Source of the DNA: UBA1858 sp045106935
GTDB lineage: Bacteria; Pseudomonadota; Gammaproteobacteria; UBA4575
Direction of reading: 5' to 3'
Assembly (NCBI GenBank): GCA_045106935.1
Contig: JBGCFN010000010.1
Coordinates: 1 to 64,000, forward strand
Length of the DNA stretch: 64,000 nt
Under the pieces are notes generated by a model, which was not told the DNA's origin, ran no database searches, and saw only the letters and a program-made list of their open reading frames with translations. Both the position numbers and the translations under genes were made by a program. This document shows positions 44,058-53,820 of this stretch, piece by piece. The stretch's first letter is position 1. Each line of letters starts with the position of its first letter.

Positions 44058-45966
44058 GCATTATTTTATTAAGTCGCGCTACAAAGTCGGCGGGGTTTTC
44101 TAATTGCCCGCCTTCCGCCAATATCGCTTGCTCAAATAAAAGCATCGACCATTCTTTCACTTGATCAAGGTCCGTTTCATTATTCATTTTTAAAATCATT
44201 GGATGCGACGGATTAATTTCCAGAGTTGGCTTAGTGCTTGGCATTTGTTGGCCCGCTTGCTTCAACAAGTTTTGCATGTACAACGCCATATCGTGCTCAT
44301 TAAGGACAATACAAGCCGGTGAAGTTGTTAGGCGATGCGACACGCGCACGTCATCGACTTTATCTTCTAACTTTTCTTTAATCAGCTTAACGATATCTGC
44401 AGATTCTTCTTCGACTTTCTTTTGTTGTTCCTTTTCATCTTGATCAGAGAGCTTGTCTAGATCTAACTCCCCTTTTGCTACTGAGACAAATGTCTTGCCT
44501 TCATACTCAGTTAACGAACCCATCAACCATTCATCTACACGGTCATACATCAAAATGACTTCAATCCCTTTCTTGCGGAAAATTTCTAAGTGCGGGCTAT
44601 TTTTAGCCGCATTAAAATTATCTGCCGTAATATAATAGATTGATTCTTGGCTCTCTTTCATTCGACCAATGTAATCGTCTAAAGAAACGGTTTGATCATC
44701 TTTGTCTTGATCAGTAGATGCAAACCTTAAAAGCTTGGCAATCTGATCTTTGTTTGCAAAGTCTTCTCCTGGGCCTTCTTTGATCACTTTGCCAAATTCT
44801 TGCCAGAAAGATTGATATTTTTCAGGCTCGTTCTTTGCAATCCCTTCTAATAAACCAAGCACTTTCTTTACTGAGCCTGAGCGCATTGAATCAATCACTT
44901 TATTGCCTTGAAGAATTTCTCTTGAGACGTTTAACGGCAGATCACTTGAATCAATCACTCCGCGAATAAATCTCAAATATCGTGGCAACAATTTTTCTGC
45001 ATCTTCCATAATAAACACACGCTGAACATAGAGTTTTAATCCATGTGTTTGATTAGGCTCGTATAGATCAAATGGCGCTTTACTTGGAATATAAAGCAAT
45101 GAAATATACTCGGTCTTACCTTCAACTCGATTATGAGACCAGGCCAAAGGGTCTGCAAAATCATGCCCGACATGCTTATAAAATTCTTTATATTCGTCTT
45201 CTGTCACTTCTGACTTTGATCGTGTCCATAATGAAGACGCCTTGTTTATCACTTCCCACTTAACTTCCTGATCTGGATCTACCTTACCTTCTTCATCTGT
45301 CTGCTTTTCCTCTAACATCTCAATCGAAAGTGGTACGTGATCAGAATATTTAGTGATAATTGAACGTAAGCGCCAGCCAGATAACAGCTCAGCTTCATCT
45401 TCTTTAAGATGTAAAATTATTTCAGTCCCACGATCAGCTTTTTCGATCTCGGTTAAATCATATTCTCCAGTACCTTCTGATTGCCAGTGCACACCGTGCT
45501 TAGCATCCACTGTCGCACTGCGTGTTTTTAGCTCTACACGGTCAGCAACAATAAAAGCCGAATAAAAACCAACCCCAAACTGACCAATCAAATTAGAGTC
45601 TTTTGCTTGGTCACCTGTTAGATTTTCTAAGAATTCTTTCGTGCCGGACTTAGCAATGGTGCCGATATTATTAATCACTTCTTCGCGCGTCATTCCAATC
45701 CCGTTATCTTTCACAGTGATTGTTTTAGCGTCTTCATCAAATTCAATTCGAATTTTGAGATCTGTATCTTCGGTCAATAGATCAGCATTAGATAAAGCTT
45801 CAAAACGTAATTTGTCACAAGCATCTGAAGCATTTGAGACCAGCTCACGTAAAAATATCTCTTTGTTCGAATACAAAGAATGAATCATCAAATGCAATAT
45901 TTGACTGACTTCTGACTCAAACTTGAGGGTTTCTTTATTGTTTTCTGCTTGTGCTTGTTCACTCAT
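44041..45966 (-). CDS. htpG: chaperone HtpG (Hsp90)
   Basis: Bacterial Hsp90. The 641-residue protein has the GHKL ATPase motifs ELVSNASDACDKLR, VKDNGIGMTREE, LIGQFGVGFYSAFIVAD and GTEIILHL, the middle domain with NLPLNVSREILQ-like DLPLNVSREILQ, and the C-terminal dimerisation domain. Full length. A sigma32-like promoter lies just upstream. Confidence 0.98.
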   Translation of the reverse strand: MSEQAQAENNKETLKFESEVSQILHLMIHSLYSNKEIFLRELVSNASDACDKLRFEALSNADLLTEDTDLKIRIEFDEDAKTITVKDNGIGMTREEVINNIGTIAKSGTKEFLENLTGDQAKDSNLIGQFGVGFYSAFIVADRVELKTRSATVDAKHGVHWQSEGTGEYDLTEIEKADRGTEIILHLKEDEAELLSGWRLRSIITKYSDHVPLSIEMLEEKQTDEEGKVDPDQEVKWEVINKASSLWTRSKSEVTEDEYKEFYKHVGHDFADPLAWSHNRVEGKTEYISLLYIPSKAPFDLYEPNQTHGLKLYVQRVFIMEDAEKLLPRYLRFIRGVIDSSDLPLNVSREILQGNKVIDSMRSGSVKKVLGLLEGIAKNEPEKYQSFWQEFGKVIKEGPGEDFANKDQIAKLLRFASTDQDKDDQTVSLDDYIGRMKESQESIYYITADNFNAAKNSPHLEIFRKKGIEVILMYDRVDEWLMGSLTEYEGKTFVSVAKGELDLDKLSDQDEKEQQKKVEEESADIVKLIKEKLEDKVDDVRVSHRLTTSPACIVLNEHDMALYMQNLLKQAGQQMPSTKPTLEINPSHPMILKMNNETDLDQVKEWSMLLFEQAILAEGGQLENPADFVARLNKIMLDLAG

Positions 45967-46003
45967 TACTGCTTTAACTCCAAATATAAATCGATAATTC
46001 TAT

Positions 46004-46031
46004 AGATAGTGGCTCACCACTTCGAATTCAA
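46004..46031 (-). promoter_or_regulatory. candidate heat-shock promoter of htpG
   Basis: On the minus strand TTGAAT (46026-46031) and CCACTATCT (46004-46012) are 13 bases apart, close to the sigma32 pattern CTTGAAA-N11..16-CCCCATNT though not exact. A small hairpin AGTGG-TGAG-CCACT overlaps the -10. It lies about 38 bases before the htpG ATG. Confidence 0.3.
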
Positions 46032-46045
46032 TAGCCTTTTAGATA

Positions 46046-46480
46046 TTATTCAACATCATCCACATCAGCTTGGCCGGTAATTCTCCTGCGCATATGAGAC
46101 CAGGTGATTCCTGTGGCCAAAATACCTGCCAGCACCACCAACACCAGGTCAATAAAGATTGTCATATCCTCTGCCAATGAAGGAATAAAGTCGATTGCCA
46201 ACCATAGCAAGACGCCAAAAAATGCCACTGCTAGTATCAACCCAAACATGCCTAATGAACGCAATGTCGCGCGAATATAGATCGTCCATACAATCAGCAA
46301 AATGATTCCAGCGAGCAATAGCAGCGGTAAACTCGTTTTATCTTCTCCAACAGGATTCAAGTATGATTGAACCCAATCAAAGTATGACCATCCATGAGGG
46401 TTATAAGTACAAAACACTAACGCAAGCGCGACCAACAATCGAATCAGTACTCCCTGCCAAGTTATCTTATGTATTGCCAT
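46046..46480 (-). CDS. DUF6524-like four-helix membrane protein
   Basis: A 144-residue membrane protein with segments at about residues 9-26, 49-67, 73-95 and 103-128. The N-terminal pattern GVLIRLLVALALVFCTYNPHGWSYF resembles the family I know as DUF6524, of unknown function. It lies between ogt and htpG; it ends about 80 bases before htpG and starts 8 bases after ogt. Confidence 0.75.
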   Translation of the reverse strand: MAIHKITWQGVLIRLLVALALVFCTYNPHGWSYFDWVQSYLNPVGEDKTSLPLLLLAGIILLIVWTIYIRATLRSLGMFGLILAVAFFGVLLWLAIDFIPSLAEDMTIFIDLVLVVLAGILATGITWSHMRRRITGQADVDDVE

Positions 46481-46488
46481 ACAATCTC

Positions 46489-47001
46489 CTAAATCTTCTC
46501 ACCTGATAAAAATGTTTCACTTGTAATTGGTGTCTCTACTTCATGCCTTAACAACCAGTCTTTTTGTTGAATTTCTTTTCCCACAATACTTCCGCAATAC
46601 CCACCTAAACCACTTTTCTTCACAACTCGGTGACACGGAATAATGATTGGAATAGGGTTATGCCGGCAAGCATTTCCAACCGCTCGAGGGCCACTATTTA
46701 TCGCCGCAGCAATTTCCCCGTAAGTCTTCGATTCGCCATAGGGTATTTTAGCAACCTGTTGCCACACTTTGTTCTGAAAAGCTGTTCCTTGAATATCTAT
46801 GGGTAAATCAAACTCTGTCCGCTGTAATTCAAAATATTGCATGATTTGCTGATGCACTTTTGCAGCAAACCCAGTAGTTGGTACATGCGCTGATTGTTTG
46901 TCCTTAATATAAACGAGGCGCTGTATTGCAGCTGTTGAAGTATTTAGCCCTAGATTTCCTATGGGGGAAGGAAGAATATAATCGAATGAATTTATTGTCA
47001 T
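46489..47001 (-). CDS. ogt: methylated-DNA-protein-cysteine methyltransferase
   Basis: Removes O6-methylguanine by transferring the methyl group to its own cysteine. The 170-residue protein has the active-site motif IPCHRVV (about residues 134-140), the wing GGYCGSIVGKEIQ and the DNA-binding arginine in GPRAVGNACRHNP. The ATG at 47001 was preferred to an in-frame TTG at 47010. Length and lack of an extra AdaA part make it Ogt rather than Ada. Confidence 0.92.
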   Translation of the reverse strand: MTINSFDYILPSPIGNLGLNTSTAAIQRLVYIKDKQSAHVPTTGFAAKVHQQIMQYFELQRTEFDLPIDIQGTAFQNKVWQQVAKIPYGESKTYGEIAAAINSGPRAVGNACRHNPIPIIIPCHRVVKKSGLGGYCGSIVGKEIQQKDWLLRHEVETPITSETFLSGEKI

Positions 47002-47022
47002 TTTTTTCAATCGCTAAAACTA

Positions 47023-47052
47023 CAAACGCCCCATATATTAATGAGGCGTTTG
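47023..47052 (-). terminator. terminator after rplS, possibly bidirectional
   Basis: An 8-base-pair stem CAAACGCC/GGCGTTTG, extended inward by CAT/ATG across a mismatch, lies 27 bases after the rplS stop. On the minus strand it is followed by TAGTTTTAG; on the plus strand by TTTTAC. Confidence 0.65.
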
Positions 47053-47079
47053 TTTTACTGTCTGCACATACTTTAATTA

Positions 47080-47427
47080 TTAATTAAGCTTTTCTTTAAT
47101 TCTCGCAGCCTTACCAGTGCGTCCTCGCAAGTAATACAGTTTTGCACGTCTTACATCACCACGACGCTTAACTTCAACTGACGCTATCAGTGGACTGTGA
47201 GTTTGAAATACACGTTCAACGCCTTCACCATGAGAAATTTTACGCACAGTGAATGCAGAGTTCAGACCACGATTTCTTTTTGCTATCACGACTCCTTCAA
47301 ATGCCTGTAGTCGCTCACGATCACCTTCTTTTACTCTCACCTGCACAACTATCGAGTCGCCAGCAGAAAATTCAGGGAAGTCTGATTTGATTTGTTCTGC
47401 TTCTAATTCACTAATTATATTACTCAT
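47080..47427 (-). CDS. rplS: 50S ribosomal protein L19
   Basis: L19 lies at the interface of the two ribosomal subunits. The 115-residue protein has FSAGDSIVVQVRVKEGDRER, LQAFEGVVIAKRNRGLNSAFTVRK and the C-terminal VRRAKLYYLRGRTGKAARIKEKL. Full length; last gene of the rpsP-rimM-trmD-rplS operon, 4 bases after trmD. Confidence 0.98.
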   Translation of the reverse strand: MSNIISELEAEQIKSDFPEFSAGDSIVVQVRVKEGDRERLQAFEGVVIAKRNRGLNSAFTVRKISHGEGVERVFQTHSPLIASVEVKRRGDVRRAKLYYLRGRTGKAARIKEKLN

Positions 47428-47431
47428 CTAT

Positions 47432-48184
47432 TTATCTCTCGTTTTTCGCTTTCACTTCAACTAAGTATTCGTTCAATAATTGCTGCTCTTGATCGCTCAA
47501 GCCCTTCAATTCAATTAGATCAGGACGTCTAATATAAGTACGGCCCAATGCTTGTTTTAATCGCCAGTTAGCAATTCTTGCATGATCTCCACTCACCAAT
47601 TCTTCTGGTACTTCACGGCCATCAATCACCTCCGGTCTGGAGTAATGAGGGCAATCTAGCAAGTGGCTCTCAAATGATTCTTGTTCCGCGGATTGATCAT
47701 CTCCAAGCGCACCTGGAAGTGTTCGCACCATGGCATCAATCAATACCATTGCAGCAAGTTCTCCGCCACTAATGACATAATCGCCAATCGACCATTCTTC
47801 ATCGACATAGGCTTCAATGAAACGCTCATCCACCCCTTCATAGCGACCACATAGTAAAATCAAATCTGAGCATTGGCTAAGATTTCGCACTGCTGCTTGA
47901 TCTAACCGCCGCCCCTGCGGACTTAAGTAAACTACTTTTACATCATTCCTAGAGGTTGATTTCACATGCTCTAGCGTTTTGGCCAAGGGTGCATATTGCA
48001 TTACCATACCAGGACCACCCCCGTAGGGACGATCATCTACTCGATTATTCGCATCCTCAGCAAAATCTCGAGGATTGGTTAATTCTAATTCGACAAGCTT
48101 GGTTCGTAATGCTCGTCCCACCACACCGTGGTCTTGTATTGTTGCAACTAATTCTGGGAACAACGTGATGACATCAATGCGCAT
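47432..48184 (-). CDS. trmD: tRNA (guanine-N1-)-methyltransferase TrmD
   Basis: TrmD makes m1G37 in tRNAs with G36-G37, preventing frameshifts. The 250-residue SPOUT protein has NPRDFAEDANNRVDDRPYGG, the SAM-knot motifs VYLSPQGRRLDQ, LCGRYEGVDERFIE and SIGDYVISGGELAA. Full length; third gene of the operon. Confidence 0.98.
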   Translation of the reverse strand: MRIDVITLFPELVATIQDHGVVGRALRTKLVELELTNPRDFAEDANNRVDDRPYGGGPGMVMQYAPLAKTLEHVKSTSRNDVKVVYLSPQGRRLDQAAVRNLSQCSDLILLCGRYEGVDERFIEAYVDEEWSIGDYVISGGELAAMVLIDAMVRTLPGALGDDQSAEQESFESHLLDCPHYSRPEVIDGREVPEELVSGDHARIANWRLKQALGRTYIRRPDLIELKGLSDQEQQLLNEYLVEVKAKNER

Positions 48185-48228
48185 GTCCTTGCCCCTTTCA
48201 TTTGTCGTACTGATTCAGGATTTAGTGA

Positions 48229-48738
48229 TTAAAAATCAGGATCCCAATCTACCACCATACAGTTTCTTTCTAAATCGATGGACTTGATGACTTGTCCTTG
48301 AATGTATGGAATTAAATGCTCGGTCTTACCTTTGCCTCGTATCACCATGACATCATTTGCGCCAGTTTCGATGAGATCTTTTATCGAACCTAGCTGCTTA
48401 TTCTCAGTATCTAACACATCTAAACCAATGAGCTGATACCAGTAGTATTCATTTTCGGGCAGCGGGGTTAATTGTTCGCCAGCTATCCAAATTTTTTGAT
48501 CCAGCAATTCTACCGCTGAATCACGATCATCTACTCCTTCTAACTTGACGATCACACCGCCTTTTTGTGAGCGGCTTTGCTCTATTCGTTTGGCTTGCTT
48601 GAAATCATCACCCAAATACCAAGTTTGATAATCTACGATTTTAATCCGAGGTCGGGTATAAGAAAAAACCTTAATCCAACCTTTGACACCAAACAGGCCA
48701 TTAATCTGGCCTAATAAAACTTTTTCTTTTTGTTTCAA
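48229..48738 (-). CDS. rimM: 16S rRNA processing protein RimM
   Basis: RimM helps mature the 30S head and binds S19. The 169-residue protein has the N-terminal beta barrel (GQINGLFGVKGWIKVFSYT) and the C-terminal PRC-barrel (YYWYQLIGLDVLDTENKQLG). The start is a TTG at 48738; an in-frame stop lies 24 bases upstream, and no ATG fits the N-terminus. Between rpsP and trmD as usual. Confidence 0.95.
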   Translation of the reverse strand: MKQKEKVLLGQINGLFGVKGWIKVFSYTRPRIKIVDYQTWYLGDDFKQAKRIEQSRSQKGGVIVKLEGVDDRDSAVELLDQKIWIAGEQLTPLPENEYYWYQLIGLDVLDTENKQLGSIKDLIETGANDVMVIRGKGKTEHLIPYIQGQVIKSIDLERNCMVVDWDPDF

Positions 48739-48797
48739 GCGTGAGACGACCCAAGATTATTGGCTAGGGTTCCTCATGCTAAATACTCAACTAGCAA

Positions 48798-49046
48798 TTA
48801 AGAAGCTGAGTCCACACCTTTTAATAGTGTTTCAACCCGCTCAGATGGCTTGGCGCCGACACCCTGCCAATAACCTACGCGTTCCATATCAACGTGCAAT
48901 CTCACTTCTTGCCCTGTCGCACGGGGATTGAAATAACCTAATCTCTCGATATATCCACTATCACGCCGCTTACGTGAGTCAGTGACCACTATGTGGTAGA
49001 AAGGACGTTTCTTAGCGCCACCTCGAGCTAATCTTATACTAACCAT
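48798..49046 (-). CDS. rpsP: 30S ribosomal protein S16
   Basis: The 82-residue protein matches S16 throughout: VSIRLARGGAKKRPFYHIVV, DSRKRRDSGYIERLGYFNP and RVGYWQGVGAKPSERVETL. First gene of rpsP-rimM-trmD-rplS. Confidence 0.98.
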   Translation of the reverse strand: MVSIRLARGGAKKRPFYHIVVTDSRKRRDSGYIERLGYFNPRATGQEVRLHVDMERVGYWQGVGAKPSERVETLLKGVDSAS

Positions 49047-49101
49047 ATTATTTGCTTATTCTCATTGTTTACGAACCGCATCCGATAGCGGCGAACCGCG
49101 C

Positions 49102-49107
49102 ATTGTA
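49102..49107 (-). promoter_or_regulatory. candidate -10 element of the rpsP operon
   Basis: On the minus strand TACAAT is followed by GCGCGG, a GC-rich discriminator often seen at growth-regulated ribosomal promoters. No good -35 was found at 16-18 bases. The leader also has two copies of GCGGTTCG. Confidence 0.3.
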
Positions 49108-49154
49108 CGGAATTTACAGGAAATTTAAAGCTAAAAATTACGCTTTTATACTAC

Positions 49155-50516
49155 CTACATCGGCATATTAGGCGGCATTTTGCCCTGCATAGCACGCATC
49201 ATATTTTTCATGCCCCCCTTCTTGGAGAACTTTTTCATCATTTTGCGCATTTGTGTATATTGTTTCATCAATCGATTCACGTCCTGAACCTTCATTCCAG
49301 AGCCAGCAGCGATGCGCTGCTTACGCGTGGCCTTGATAATATCAGGGAAACGTCGCTCTTTTTTAGTCATCGAGTCGATCATTGCCACCATATGAATAAC
49401 CGATTTATCACTGGCTTGTGATTTCATCGCTTCGGACATATTCCCAGCACCAGGGAGTTTATCTATTAGACTATTAACCCCACCCATATTTTGCATCTGG
49501 ACTAGTTGAGAACGCAGATCATTCAAGCTAAATCCCTTACCACTTTTGAGCTTTTTAGCCAGTTTGCTTGCTTCTTGATGATCAACTTTTTGCTGCGCTT
49601 CTTCTACAAGGGAAACCACATCCCCCATGCCCAAGATTCTTGAGGCCACTCGATCCGGGTGGAAAGGTTCTAAGCCATCTACTTTTTCACCTGTTCCCAA
49701 AAACTTAATCGGCTTGCCGGTGATTTCCCTAACTGAAAGCGCCGCACCACCACGTGCATCACCATCAGTTTTTGTCAGAATCACGCCCGTGAGAGGCAGC
49801 GCATCATTAAAGGCTTGCGCAGATAAGGCCGCATCTTGGCCACTCATGCTATCGACAACAAACAAGGTTTCAACAGGATTTATCGCGCCGTGTAACTCGA
49901 TAATTTCACTCATCATCTCGCTGTCAACGTGTAAACGACCAGCAGTATCGACAAATAAAATATCGACATGATTCGTTTCTGCATAATTGATTGCATCTTT
50001 AGCAATAGATAGCGGTGCTTGATCTGTATTGCTGGGGAAAAAATGAACGCCTACTTGATTCGCGAGTGTTTCTAGCTGTTTGATAGCGGCTGGACGATAA
50101 ACATCACAACTCACCACACTGACTTTTTTCTTTTCCGTATCAGATAGTCGTTTTGCCAGCTTAGCAATTGTCGTCGTTTTACCTGCACCTTGAAGGCCAG
50201 CCACCAATACAATCGCGGGGGGTTGCGCATTGAGTTGTAGGCCTTCATTTGCATCTCCCATCAAGTGAACTAATTCATCTTGAACGACTTTAATAAACGC
50301 CTGTCCTGGGGTGATATTCTCGATGACTTCTTTACCTACAGCAGAAGTACGAACACGCTCAATAAATGCCTTAACGACTGGCAAAGCCACATCTGCTTCA
50401 AGCAATGCCATGCGCACTTCGCGCAAAGCTTCTTGAATATTGTCTTCAGTGAGACGCGCTTGGCCTCGTAGCTTCCCGACTGTATCGGAAAGACGTTTAG
50501 TTAAATTATCAAACAT
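49155..50516 (-). CDS. ffh: signal recognition particle GTPase Ffh
   Basis: Ffh binds signal sequences and 4.5S RNA and delivers ribosomes to FtsY. The 453-residue protein has the N domain, the G domain (GLQGAGKTTTIAKLA, VDTAGRLH, TKTDGDARGG) and the Met-rich M domain ending in KKGGMKNMMRAMQGKMPP. The start is ATG 50516. Next to the rpsP operon, as in E. coli. Confidence 0.98.
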   Translation of the reverse strand: MFDNLTKRLSDTVGKLRGQARLTEDNIQEALREVRMALLEADVALPVVKAFIERVRTSAVGKEVIENITPGQAFIKVVQDELVHLMGDANEGLQLNAQPPAIVLVAGLQGAGKTTTIAKLAKRLSDTEKKKVSVVSCDVYRPAAIKQLETLANQVGVHFFPSNTDQAPLSIAKDAINYAETNHVDILFVDTAGRLHVDSEMMSEIIELHGAINPVETLFVVDSMSGQDAALSAQAFNDALPLTGVILTKTDGDARGGAALSVREITGKPIKFLGTGEKVDGLEPFHPDRVASRILGMGDVVSLVEEAQQKVDHQEASKLAKKLKSGKGFSLNDLRSQLVQMQNMGGVNSLIDKLPGAGNMSEAMKSQASDKSVIHMVAMIDSMTKKERRFPDIIKATRKQRIAAGSGMKVQDVNRLMKQYTQMRKMMKKFSKKGGMKNMMRAMQGKMPPNMPM

Positions 50517-50640
50517 GTAGTCTCGCTTAGTACGATTAAATTTGAATATATAGTGTAGCGACTTAAGGATAAACGATCTATTGAAAACTCAATAAATCTA
50601 ACTGACAGATGAAGTGTTTTTGGATAGCGCTAGCTAAAAA

Positions 50641-51408
50641 CTACAAGAAAAGGGTATCCCCACTGGCGATGGATCGTATATTTCGTTGCGGCATTGCATC
50701 GCGCAATTCACGCATTATTTTATCTTCCTCACCTGGCTGCAAATGAGAGACACACACTTGAGGTTGATGCGATAGCGCACTTAATTCATTTGCTAATGAT
50801 GAAGGTGAAAAATGTTTAGCCTGATTGGCGATATCTGATCGCTCATCAGCAAATGCACATTCTACGATAAGCAAATCTACATTACTTTGCTGATTTAATG
50901 TTTGCCACAATTTAGGTGCAGAAGCCGTGTCACCGCTAAAAGCAAAGCTACTATTTTCGTCTTGTACAAAATAGCCAACGGCCGGCACTGTATGCTCAAC
51001 CTCAATCATTGTGTATGTTTTCTCTTCGATCATGATGCTTTGCTCTGGCTGCATGGGCACAAAGCGTACTACAGGTTTTTCTTCACTCGGGAGACAGAAG
51101 AAATTAGGCCATATTTTCCAATTAAATATGTGATCCATTAATACTTGGTAGGTTTCTGCCTGACAATACACAGATAATGGTTCATCAATCAATTTTTCAT
51201 AAATGGTATCGATCAACAACGGTAAGCCAGCCACATGGTCTAAATGGCTATGCGTGATGAATACGTGCTTGATTTGAAATAACTCTTCTAAGGGTAGTTC
51301 ACCCACACCGGTACCACAATCGAGCAATGTACTGGCGTCCACACGCAACGCGGTTGTGCGTAATCCGCTACCGATGCCACCACTGCAACCCAAAACATTT
51401 ATTTTCAT
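50641..51408 (-). CDS. metallo-beta-lactamase-fold hydrolase, class II cyclic-nucleotide phosphodiesterase-like
   Basis: A 255-residue zinc hydrolase with the metal motif THSHLDHVAGLP (about residues 52-63), a GDTASAP metal ligand (Asp about 159), and ECAF followed by SHLQPG at the end. The pattern is that of RNase Z relatives and of class II 3',5'-cyclic-nucleotide phosphodiesterases (PDEase_II); the PDEase reading is favoured by HSHLDHVAGLPLLIDT but is not proven. Monocistronic, divergent from ypjD. Confidence 0.8.
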   Translation of the reverse strand: MKINVLGCSGGIGSGLRTTALRVDASTLLDCGTGVGELPLEELFQIKHVFITHSHLDHVAGLPLLIDTIYEKLIDEPLSVYCQAETYQVLMDHIFNWKIWPNFFCLPSEEKPVVRFVPMQPEQSIMIEEKTYTMIEVEHTVPAVGYFVQDENSSFAFSGDTASAPKLWQTLNQQSNVDLLIVECAFADERSDIANQAKHFSPSSLANELSALSHQPQVCVSHLQPGEEDKIMRELRDAMPQRNIRSIASGDTLFL

Positions 51409-51551
51409 AGGGCTATTATAATATTATTTATGACCAATTTTAGTGCACGCTGATGCTAACACTGCCAATCCGGCCGAAATGTATAATACATCGCAATGTA
51501 CTGAATTCCTTCAGATAATTCACGTAAACTGACGATTCAATAATAATTCGA

Positions 51552-51580
51552 TTGACATTATGTATATTCAGGGCTTATTA
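51552..51580 (+). promoter_or_regulatory. possible promoter of ypjD
   Basis: TTGACA (51552-51557) followed after 17 bases by TTATTA (51575-51580), a poor -10. If used, transcription would start only a few bases before the ATG at 51592. Confidence 0.25.
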
Positions 51581-51591
51581 CTGACCTAATA

Positions 51592-52380
51592 ATGATTGGA
51601 CTGACTTCAGCAATACTCTGCACCCTCACCTTTGGGGCTATTTGGCATCACATGCAAACCCAAGCAAGCGGTAAGGACTCGACTCGCCTTAAATTTATTG
51701 TGCCATGGACATTTACTATTGTGTCAATGGGCATTATGGCAAGCGCTCAATTATTTACCGAATCAGGACTAAATTTCTATTTCTACAATTCTTTATTTAT
51801 TGCAGCCTTTGTCATTTGTACCATTCTGTACTTAGCTAGTTTAGTGAAACATGTAGAACACTTAGGTTTGATTGTTTTACCCGTTACGTTAGTTTGCATT
51901 GCGCTGAATATATTATTCTCAAAAGAGGGCTCACAAGAGAGCTTTAGCCCTGGCATGCAAACACACATCATTGCATCTATTATTGCCTTTAGTATTTTAG
52001 GCTTGGCTGCAGTACAAGCTATCCTTCTATTTTTTCAAGATCGGACACTAAGAAACCATACCAACACTGGAATTTTACGCGCCCTTCCATCACTACATGA
52101 AAGTGAAACCTTCTTATTCCAAACGATCAGCTTAGGCGTTGTGATTCTTACCGTCGCACTAGTCTCAGGTTTTGTTTATATAGAAGATATCTTTGCCCAG
52201 CACCTTGCGCATAAGACGTTATTATCATCACTCGCTTGGGTTGTTTTTGTCATTCTCCTATGGGGAAGAATGCAATTTGGTTGGCGAGGCACCACGGCCA
52301 TCCGCTGGTCATTATCTGGTTTCACCTTCCTAATCCTGGCTTATTTTGGCAGTAAATTTGTCTTAGAATTAGTCCTCTAA
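51592..52380 (+). CDS. ypjD: YpjD/CcsA-like membrane protein
   Basis: A 262-residue protein with about eight membrane segments that covers most of its length, belonging to the cytochrome c assembly (CcsA/CcmC) superfamily; the E. coli homologue beside ffh is YpjD (CorE). A histidine and tryptophan stretch near the end (WGRMQFGWRGTTAIRWS) is typical. Its role in E. coli is linked with the CorB-type transporter that follows, and the same order is kept here. Confidence 0.88.
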   Translation: MIGLTSAILCTLTFGAIWHHMQTQASGKDSTRLKFIVPWTFTIVSMGIMASAQLFTESGLNFYFYNSLFIAAFVICTILYLASLVKHVEHLGLIVLPVTLVCIALNILFSKEGSQESFSPGMQTHIIASIIAFSILGLAAVQAILLFFQDRTLRNHTNTGILRALPSLHESETFLFQTISLGVVILTVALVSGFVYIEDIFAQHLAHKTLLSSLAWVVFVILLWGRMQFGWRGTTAIRWSLSGFTFLILAYFGSKFVLELVL

Positions 52381-52472
52381 ACAAACAAGTCATCTTTACC
52401 ACCCTTGACAACACTCGCATGGTTTCCGTAAAACGGAACAGCGTTTGACTATCTGGAGGAAACAACAAGCTC

Positions 52473-53744
52473 TTGGACGATTATTCAATTAGCGCTCTAT
52501 TTACGGCGCTTGGTGTACTGCTATTATTTTCTGCGTTTTTTTCCGGCTCAGAAACCGCTTTAATGGCGCTAAACCGTTACCGCTTACGCCATCTTGCTAA
52601 CAAAGGCCACCATGGTGCGCGACTTGCACAAAATCTGCTTGAAAAACCAGATCGCTTAATTGGATTGATTTTACTTGGCAATAATATTGTTAACTTAATC
52701 GCCTCACCACTTGCAGCCTATATTGGTTATCGTTTGTATGGTGATGTAGGCGTATTTTCTGCCACCGTCTTATTTATTATCGCGGTATTAATTTTTGCTG
52801 AAGTAACACCCAAAACCTTAGCGGCATTACACCCTGAAAAATTCGCATTCCCTGCCTCTTATATTTATACCCCGCTGCAATATGTCACGTATCCAATCGT
52901 ATTATTAATTAATGCCATTGCTAATACGTTACTAAGACTATGCGGAGTCAGCTTAAAAGATGCTGGTCTCAGCTCGCTCAGCAGAGATGAACTTCGCACA
53001 GTTGTTCAAGAAGCCGGTGGACTTATCCCTCGTGCCCACCAAAATATGTTAATAGGAATTTTAGACTTAGAGTCAATCACTGTTGAAGATATTATGATTC
53101 CTCGTAACGAAGTACTTGGTGTCGATATTGATACAGACTGGGAAGATATTCGATCACAAATATCAAATGCACCCTTTACACGTATGCCTGTCTATCATGA
53201 GAATCTCGATAACATTGTTGGATTTTTACATTTACGTAAAATATTTTCGCGTATCGTAGAAAATGAAATTTCTTTGGAAGAACTCAAACAAAATGTTCGT
53301 AAACCATACTTCATTCCAGAAGGCACCAGCTTAAACAGGCAATTACTCAATTTTCAAAGAGAGAAAAGACGTATCGGACTCGTCGTTGATGAGTATGGAG
53401 ACATACAAGGTTTAGTCACCTTAGAAGATTTACTCGAAGAGATTGTAGGCGAGTTCACCAATGACCCTGCCACTTTAACGACAGATATTCATCCTCAAAA
53501 AGATGGCAGTTATGTCATCGATGGTAGCGCCCATGTGCGTGATGTGAATAAAGCATTGAAATGGAAACTACATGATAATGGGCCACGCACCATTAATGGC
53601 TTAGTCCTAGAACATTTAGAAACTATTCCAGAGACAGGGACTTCTGTATTAATTGACGGTCACCCGATAGAAATTGTTCGCATGCTAAATAATTCTGTAC
53701 GAACCGTACGAATCCAACCCAAAGTCACAGCAGACGATGACTAA
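52473..53744 (+). CDS. corB: CorB/HlyC-CorC family transporter with CBS domains
   Basis: A 423-residue membrane protein: DUF21/CNNM membrane part with about four segments (residues 1-185, including FFSGSETALMALNRYRLRHLA), two CBS domains (about 205-330, IMIPRNEVLGVDIDTDW and RIGLVVDEYGDIQGLVTLED), and a CorC_HlyC C-terminal domain (about 345-420). It is linked to magnesium efflux or resistance. The start is a TTG at 52473 with GGAGGA 12 bases upstream; alignment with the E. coli homologue supports it. Confidence 0.9.
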   Translation: MDDYSISALFTALGVLLLFSAFFSGSETALMALNRYRLRHLANKGHHGARLAQNLLEKPDRLIGLILLGNNIVNLIASPLAAYIGYRLYGDVGVFSATVLFIIAVLIFAEVTPKTLAALHPEKFAFPASYIYTPLQYVTYPIVLLINAIANTLLRLCGVSLKDAGLSSLSRDELRTVVQEAGGLIPRAHQNMLIGILDLESITVEDIMIPRNEVLGVDIDTDWEDIRSQISNAPFTRMPVYHENLDNIVGFLHLRKIFSRIVENEISLEELKQNVRKPYFIPEGTSLNRQLLNFQREKRRIGLVVDEYGDIQGLVTLEDLLEEIVGEFTNDPATLTTDIHPQKDGSYVIDGSAHVRDVNKALKWKLHDNGPRTINGLVLEHLETIPETGTSVLIDGHPIEIVRMLNNSVRTVRIQPKVTADDD

Positions 53745-53820
53745 ATACATGCACACGAAAATTGATTTTTTGAACACATAACGACACACTCTATCTTTCA
53801 TTTCTGACAGCCGTATTTGT

